Shown here: positions 23,400 through 29,126 of the stretch, in pieces
How the letters are laid out: every line of letters starts with the position of its first letter
Position numbering within the stretch: position 1 is the stretch's first letter
DNA from: Brevipalpus yothersi
Taxonomy: Eukaryota > Arthropoda > Arachnida > Trombidiformes > Tenuipalpidae
Length of the DNA: 29,126 bases
Reading direction: 5' to 3'
Assembly: GCA_003956705.1 (NCBI GenBank)
Contig: QZCP01000388.1
Coordinates: forward strand, 1-29,126
Position numbers and translations under genes: made by a program
The notes under the pieces: generated by a model
What the model was told of the DNA's origin: nothing
What the model saw: the letters and a program-made list of their open reading frames with translations, nothing else
Database searches by the model: none

Positions 23400-24453
23400 A
23401 TGGGTAGCTTGGGTAATGGTGAGGGACAACAGCAAACAGCGAGTAGTAGTAATCAGCCAAGTAAACAGTCCACTAATCAGCCTGTTGTTAAAGGATCTTC
23501 TTCAGGATCATTAATATCTACAAAATCAAATTCATCGCCACATTCATCTTCATCATCATCACCACCGAACGTCGATACAATAAATGATCCGGATTCATTT
23601 TTTTCACCAGTGACACCAACAGCAACAGTAACAACAACAACAACAACAGTAGTTGCAGTAGCAGCCTCTATTCATTCGAATCAATCTGATACAACAAATC
23701 CAAGCATTACATCTAACACCCATCTCTGTTCTTCTTCATCAGCATCATTATCATCATCAAACACCATTACCACCACAACCACAACATCATCTCCATTATG
23801 TAATACTACGAGCACAAAAAGCTTAAAATCAACCCCAATTGATCATCCAGAGGTGCCTAGTCCATCAAATGCTCATCTAGAGCAAACGCCTAGCACACCC
23901 AATACTGCTATTTTGAGTCCGTCAACCACATCTAACACTCACAAATTGAGAAATCTGCTTACTCAGGGATCGCAGTCAAATATCCGAGATTCTGGTGATA
24001 GTAATAATAATAATATTATTGGAGGCAGTGGTACGATTAATTCGAGTACCACAACGACAACCTCAATTTCATCCACCAACGTTGTTATTGTTAACAGTTT
24101 TGATACAAGCTCATGTGGACTAAACGTGGATGCTAACAGTACGAGTTGTAACGAATTATTGTTGCAAGATTTGTTAAACCAAACTAGTGATCGCCATCAG
24201 AACAAGGATCAGCATGATATGTCTCTGTTATCGGGAGATATTGGAGATGCTAGCAATTCTGATGAATCTTGTTCTTCTTTTCTTACGGATAAATTGTCCA
24301 ACAGTGCAACAAATACAAGAACTACTCACAACTCTGGTCCGAATTCTATTCTTACGCCTCCAAGTTCCACAAGCATTGCCGTTACACCTAATCATCAGCC
24401 ATCGACGCCTTATCCCTCTTCTTCATTGAAATTAAATTCTTTTATTACAGAAT
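23400..24453 (+). CDS. Coactivator exon with LXXLL boxes 1-2
   Basis: ATG 23400 has purines at -3 and +4 and an in-frame stop (TAA 23391) nine bases upstream, so translation of this frame begins here unless an unseen acceptor lies inside the exon. It encodes 351 residues plus one base, starting MGSLGNGEGQQQ, then Ser/Thr tracts with (ACA)n-coded Thr runs. LRNLL is at residues 183-187 and LQDLL at 255-259. It ends ACAGAAT|GTGAGT (donor 24454). The frame continues to a stop near 24515 in the intron. Confidence 0.8.
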
Positions 24454-27400
24454 GTGAGTTATTCACCCACTCTACATGCACGAAAACCTATTTTTACCAG
24501 CATGGGTTAACTTGAATCTCTGTAGTCAATTTATTTGCTCAATTGATGGTCAAAAGCTCGATGTTCTAGGGATTCCCTCTCCGATGATTCACTCAGAGTG
24601 TAATAAGGAAACTTGACTGATGAGAATTTTTATTGATCTTCATGAATATCCTCAAGAGAAATAGAATTTTATTATTAGTATTTTTCAAATCAATGATCAA
24701 GAATTTGCTTATATGGATGATCAGATCGCAAACTCTGATTATCATTGCACTGCTTTTTATTTTCATGAAATCATGACACCTGATGTGATTTAACTTTCAA
24801 GTTCACTATCAAATGCTCTGTAAGTTTTTATCACAAGTTCATTAGTCACTTCGAAGTCGGTCATTCAAAATGGGGTGATCATTCTAGTTTGAAATGATTA
24901 CGTAAACTTGACCGTAAAAATAATTTCACTGGAGGTAAGAATGAGAGAGGAGAAATCTTGATTCTGGAAGAAAAACTCATTAGTAACTCAAAAAACTTGT
25001 GATGGTTGAAAAGAAATCATTTTACGAGTGGGTTCAACTAGAAAGGAATCATCTTCTGAGATCATCACCACTACGCATTCAGGCTACCCATGTTATCAGA
25101 TTAACACTTTTCCTTACCTGACAGAATCATTCATCTAATATTTTGTTTTTTTCTCTCTCTCTCTCTGTTTTCCAGCGAACACTACATCTTCTCAAACGCC
25201 TTCCGAAAGTAATAACGAGGAAATGAGTAATTCAATTGATATCAATACTGGACCTGGTAGCATAATGACCACCACCAGCTTGAGTAATAGTTCTGGTGTG
25301 CTCTTTAAGACTTCGATGTCCAATTCTGATCCACAATCAAGACAACAACAACAATCACAAACTTTAAACACAAGTGCATCAGGAGTATCCACGCTTACCA
25401 TTGGAAGTAGTGGTGATACTGTAAATAGTAGTAATAATATGTTAAGGAAATTGTTGAATGATGATGATTTAAATAAGTCATCATCTAATCGTCGTGCTAA
25501 TCAAGAATTATTGGCTCCTATATGGAAGGATGATGGACAATCGTCATCCTCAAATCAAAGCTCTGGTCTGCCTGCAAGTCTATCCGAATTGATATCACCA
25601 ACGGCAACCTCTGGGCCGTCGAATTTTTCCTCTGGACGTTATACCGGTGTTAGTGGAATCGTTGGTGGTTTTGGTGCGTCTGGTCCCTCATCTAACAAGC
25701 GAAAGTCTTTCGACAGTGATGTTGATTTTTTTACCGGATCGCAACCATCTACACCTCTGGTAAACATGGAAAGAATGGAGAGTGGTTCCCCTGTTAGTAG
25801 TGTTGTTGTTAATAATTTTGACAATTCCTCTGGAGATATTGGTAATGTTGGCGGTAGCAATGATTTGCTACACGAACTGTTAAATCAAGAAAAAGACGGG
25901 CATCATAATCCTCATATTTCTCATCACAATTTATCTGCTTCATCAAGCCTTAGAGACAGTAGGTCTAGTTCACCAATTTTTTCTGTCAATTCTGTTTCTG
26001 GTCCCAATTCTACCCCTGTTTCGACAACTAATCAACATCCATTGACGCCTTTTTCAACGCCTCTATCTTCCATCAATTCGATAAATAATAATGTTAATTC
26101 TGCGAGCAACAGTACAACAACTATCTCCAGTGGTGGTAGCGTATTTTTTAAATCATCTTCCACTCTGCCAGGGAACATGGGCTCATCAACCACTAACAGC
26201 ACAACAACAAGTGTTACTGCATCCAGTAGTAATGATACTGGTACAAGTAATAATATGTTGCGAAAGTTATTAAATGATGATGATTCCAGTAAATCTCATC
26301 GCCGCAATCAAGAAATGTTAATACCGTTATGGAAAGATGATGGACAATCATCCTCCAACCAGAGTTCTGGTCTACCTACAAGTTTATCGGAGCTCATATC
26401 ACCCCCATCAGGGTCTTCAAATTTTTCGAATCGATTTTCGGGAGGTATCGTTGGTTCAGGATCCAAAAGAAAATCACTCGATGGAGATGTAGATATTTTT
26501 TCCAGCTCACAACCCTCCACACCTCTTATTGGTTCCTCCGGTTCAGGTCCTAAGCGTCCATCGTTGGGTGGACCTTCACCGATTCCACAGTCGTCCGACG
26601 GTAATATTAGTCGAGGAGTCGGTTTGGGAATACCAATAAAAAGTGGGACAACAGCCTCTTGTGTAAATACTTCAAATCAGGGAGGGAGCAATGTCAGTAG
26701 TACAACAATTAATGCAGTTGGGTCGTTAACACCGTCGTCAGGGAATGTGACACCTAACGTAGCCCAGACACCTAGTGTCGGTAGTAGCTCCGGGATAAAT
26801 GGAGGAAGTGGAAGTGGACAACCAGCACAATTAGCGGGTTCTAATCCTATGTTAGCCTCGATGCTTGCTCAAACTCCCAAGACTCTTCCCGTTGCACCGA
26901 TATCTATTCCAACCTCCATTGTATCCCAAGTACCTCAAGAAAGATTACCAAAAAATTTAGAAAAGAAGCTGATTCATACCCCAAGTCAACAAACAATGAT
27001 TGGTATAACTAGCTCACCTACTACACCATTATCAACTTCAATTGTTGTCTCGTCCGTTTCTCATGATACTGTTACAGTAACCTCGGCCACAACACAACAG
27101 CAGGAGGGCTCTACATCATCCTCTGCCCACATGGCTATTTCCCCTCAGCATCATCAGCCTCATCAGCCTCATCCTCTGTCACACCACTCCTCTCATCCTC
27201 ACCTGAATCCACAACAGCCACAATCTCAATCTCAATCTCAACATCCAGTTCATATAGCACAACAGCCCTCATCTCCATCCACAAAACCCCAAATACCTCA
27301 CCTTCCAACTGGTTCACAAACCTCAGCAGGACAACATTTTGTCATCACTGATACCAATCAGACACCTCAACAGCAATCCTTTCGCCCTCTTCATCATAGT

Positions 27401-27462
27401 CAGATTCAAGTGCAGATTGTACAAAGTCCTGGTCCTAGATATCAGCACAGGAACGTTTTCGC
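23400..27462 (+). CDS. p160/SRC-like nuclear receptor coactivator, partial at 3' end (gene span)
   Basis: Exons 23400-24453 and 25176-27462 join in phase 1 (split Ser codon), giving 1113 codons before an open donor. The protein is dominated by Ser, Thr, Asn and later Gln/His/Pro. It carries five LXXLL nuclear-receptor boxes: LRNLL (23946), LQDLL (24162), LRKLL (25442), LHELL (25868), LRKLL (26258). The context HKLRNLLTQGSQS resembles p160 box 2 (HKILHRLLQEGSPS), and NMLRKLLNDDD resembles box 3 (LLRYLLDKDD). Near the end is PMLASMLAQTPK ... QERLPKNLEKKLIHTP, which looks conserved but which I cannot name. No bHLH or PAS domain, normally N-terminal in p160 proteins, is present in the window. They may lie in upstream exons, or this transcript may lack them. 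A Mediator MED1-type protein is a less likely alternative. The family call is inference from motif style. Confidence 0.7.
24081..25759 (+). repeat. Internal duplicated module, copy 1 (split by the intron)
   Basis: Protein-level repeat starting VVIVNSFDTSS. It continues through LLLQDLLNQ, SGPNS, GVLFKTS, NMLRKLLNDDD, PIWKDDGQSSS, SGLPASLSELISP and KRKSFDSDVDFF, and ends QPSTPL. It spans the end of the first exon (24081-24453) and the start of the second (25176-25759), 957 coding bases in all. Confidence 0.8.
24454..25175 (+). other. Coactivator intron
   Basis: GT-AG intron of 722 bp, phase 1, AT-rich, starting GTGAGT and ending with a TTTTTTC(TC)n tract and CAG. No gene or repeat array is seen inside except the polypyrimidine tract. 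Confidence 0.85.
25176..27462 (+). CDS. Coactivator exon with LXXLL boxes 3-5 and Gln/His/Pro-rich C-terminal part
   Basis: The acceptor is a CT-rich tract with TTTTCCAG ending at 25175. The split codon T|CG gives Ser, and the next residues are NTTSSQTPSESNNEE. A 762-aa stretch includes two copies of a repeated module (see repeat entries), the PMLASMLAQTPK and LPKNLEKKLIH segments, and a tail rich in Gln, His and Pro. It ends AACGTTTTCGC|GTAAGT (donor 27463), phase 2. The TAA two bases into the donor is intronic. Confidence 0.85.
25802..26527 (+). repeat. Internal duplicated module, copy 2 (no intron)
   Basis: Same motif order in 726 bases within one exon: VVVNNFDNSS, LLHELLNQ, SGPNS, SVFFKSS, NMLRKLLNDDD, PLWKDDGQSS, SGLPTSLSELISP, KRKSLDGDVDIF, QPSTPL. 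In NMLRKLLNDDD five codons differ between the copies and all five changes are synonymous. Confidence 0.8.
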
Positions 27463-27479
27463 GTAAGTATTTATGATAA

Positions 27480-27483
<4 letters not shown>

Positions 27484-27517
<34 letters not shown>
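27484..27517. repeat. (CT)n array just inside the intron
   Basis: CT dinucleotides starting 21 bp after the donor at 27463. Confidence 0.97.
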
Positions 27518-27519
<2 letters not shown>

Positions 27520-27783
27520 CCTCTCCCCATTCCATTTCATAAACGTTCACTTCCTCTCATCTTTCAATTTTCTATGGTAAATTCTTATTGCAAAATTTTT
27601 TGTGTGAGTGGCTCTTGAATTATCTTAGCAAGAGAAAAAGGTAGTTTCTAATCACTGCCTACCATTTTACGCTCAATTTCCATCTTAATTTTCGTTTGCT
27701 GGCCTCATCTCATCTTACCCATCTTCCATCATCAAGCTATATTTCAACCCTTTTCTTCCTTCTCGCTGACTATCTCTCTAGAA

Positions 27784-27832
27784 TTCTCCTCTTCTTCTTC
27801 CTCTCTTTCTTCTCCTTTTCTTCTCCTTTTCT

Positions 27833-27863
<31 letters not shown>

Positions 27864-27866
27864 TTT
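27784..27866. repeat. (TTC)n-rich polypyrimidine tract
   Basis: Imperfect TTC/CTC trinucleotides, almost pure pyrimidine on the + strand. Confidence 0.92.
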
Positions 27867-28403
27867 GCTTATGATTCTTCTTGCAAGCACAACCCCAACT
27901 TTATCATCTTGTGTGTGTGTGTGGATGTACAATCACTGCCCAGTTATTGTGATGAGGTATCATCCTCTCTATCTCACTCTTTCTCTCTTCATCTGTTCTC
28001 ACGGCATTCACTTGAGTCCACTTATTTTCACGTGCAATGGAAACAGAATAGAATGAGCCAGTGAGAAAGAGATATGTGTGTGTTCAATTTTGAAGCTAGA
28101 AAACAGACGTAGAGAAATGAATCATTCGAATGAGAATGACCTGTTTATTTCATCATCACACTGAGAGTATTCCTGAAGAGCAGACTCACAATCTGCCTTC
28201 CCCAGTTTTTCTCTCTCTCTCTCTCTCGTTTCGCTTTTTGTGTCGATCTCGACTCAATGAATGCTGAGAGAGTTTAAGATAGAATTAAGGAATCATCTGA
28301 TGATGATCATGATGAAGATAGATTTAAGATTATATGGGCATAAATATTACCCAAAAAACTTGCTGGTCATTCATGATGCGTTATAAGGATTCAAGAGTGA
28401 AGA

Positions 28404-28426
28404 AGAGGAGGAGGAGGAGGAGGAGG
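28404..28426. repeat. (GAG)n array
   Basis: About seven GAG trinucleotides within a purine-rich stretch. Confidence 0.92.
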
Positions 28427-28636
28427 TGGAAGGGGGAGAAAGGAATAGAATTCACTAGTGAAGTGAGAAAAAAGAGGGGAAAAGGCGAGAGTCGCGGTGA
28501 GCTGCCAACATATTTGAGGACAGCTCCATTCCCAAAGTCCCACTTCCTACCCAACGTAGCGAATGCTCGCTCGCTCGCTTGCCACAGCGAACGAGCTTCA
28601 ACACTCGACTGCTTCGCACACATATATACACACACA

Positions 28637-28644
28637 TATATAAA
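28637..28644 (+). promoter_or_regulatory. Possible TATA box after a CpG-rich patch
   Basis: TATATAAA inside a (CA/TA)-rich stretch, just downstream of a CG-rich segment (28555-28620). About 150 bp further on, ATG 28794 opens a short frame that ends near a possible donor at 28882. This could be an internal promoter, or chance in low-complexity sequence. Confidence 0.15.
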
Positions 28645-29126
28645 CATACACGCTTTACTCTCTATCTATTGATTGGCAATAATGTGAGGGATGTAAATAG
28701 GCTAGTGAGTTGAACAAATGATAAGGCAAGTGAGTGAGTGAGAGAAAGAGATTATGGACAAGTTTAGTCAGATCTAGTGAGTGGTCAACACAAATGGATT
28801 CCTCTACTACTGCTACTACTATTGCCACCACTATTAGTGAATCGAGTGTACATTCTCATTTTTCCTTCCTTCACTCTGTGGGTATGCTTTTATGAATATC
28901 CATTTAATTTAGTCTTGGTAAACTGTGTGAAGGCAAATCGTTAGTGTTCAAGTTTATAAGCGAAAAACTTGTGAGTTCGACTTTTGGCTATTTGTTCATT
29001 GAGTATAATAGTGAAGAAAGGGGAGAATTGCCTTGCTGTACGAATATTTTAATGAGTTCATTTATTGGTTGACATGATTCCCTTCCTTGGTTTCTTTTAT
29101 TTATTCCCCCGCCTCTTTCTCCCCCC

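Larger units (their letters stand above)
27463..29126. other. Intron or 3' flank of the coactivator exon
   Basis: Begins with a consensus donor GTAAGT. It contains (CT)n at 27484-27517, a (TTC)n-rich tract at 27784-27866, (GAG)n at 28404-28426 and a CpG-rich patch near 28560-28620. No further coactivator exon is recognisable before the window ends. Confidence 0.65.

Overview
This is eukaryotic nuclear DNA, almost certainly from an AT-rich invertebrate and most likely an arthropod. Coding exons are short, separated by GT-AG introns, and scattered among long non-coding stretches full of (GA)n/(CT)n dinucleotide arrays. Three genes are recognisable, all on the + strand: an Nkx6/HGTX homeobox transcription factor, ribosomal protein S3A, and the 5' to middle part of a large Ser/Thr/Asn-rich nuclear-receptor coactivator that looks like a p160/SRC (NCOA, taiman-like) protein. 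The arthropod guess rests on the S3A C-terminus (YEPPVQ...) and overall gene style; a mite-like chelicerate is a guess only.

Layout: 1-5160 is intergenic, with several GA/CT arrays and no supportable gene. 5556-9853 is Nkx6: four coding exons, all junction phases agree, predicted protein 365 aa with the NK-type homeodomain split by intron 3. A TATATAAA motif lies about 390 bp before its start codon. 9854-12980 is intergenic. 13161-14059 is RpS3A: two exons, 269 aa, with AATAAA at 14081. 14100-23300 is about 9 kb with no recognisable gene. 23400-27462 carries two long coactivator exons (1113 complete codons in the window); the gene continues past the right edge, because the second exon ends in a strong donor rather than a true stop. 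27463-29126 is intron or downstream sequence with a CpG-rich patch and a TATA-like motif near 28560-28644.

The genes do not form a pathway. Nkx6 is a developmental regulator, RpS3A is a housekeeping ribosomal gene, and the coactivator would bind ligand-activated nuclear receptors through LXXLL boxes. The main discovery candidate is an internal tandem duplication in the coactivator. A module of about 240-320 aa carrying two LXXLL boxes and several otherwise unexplained motifs is present twice. Well-conserved segments differ largely by synonymous changes, and one copy is split by a 722-bp intron that the other lacks. A secondary candidate is an open, splice-bounded 139-codon frame antisense inside Nkx6 intron 2. 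About 20 GA/CT arrays longer than 40 bp cover roughly 4-5% of the window, and two of them carry an 11-bp higher-order period.
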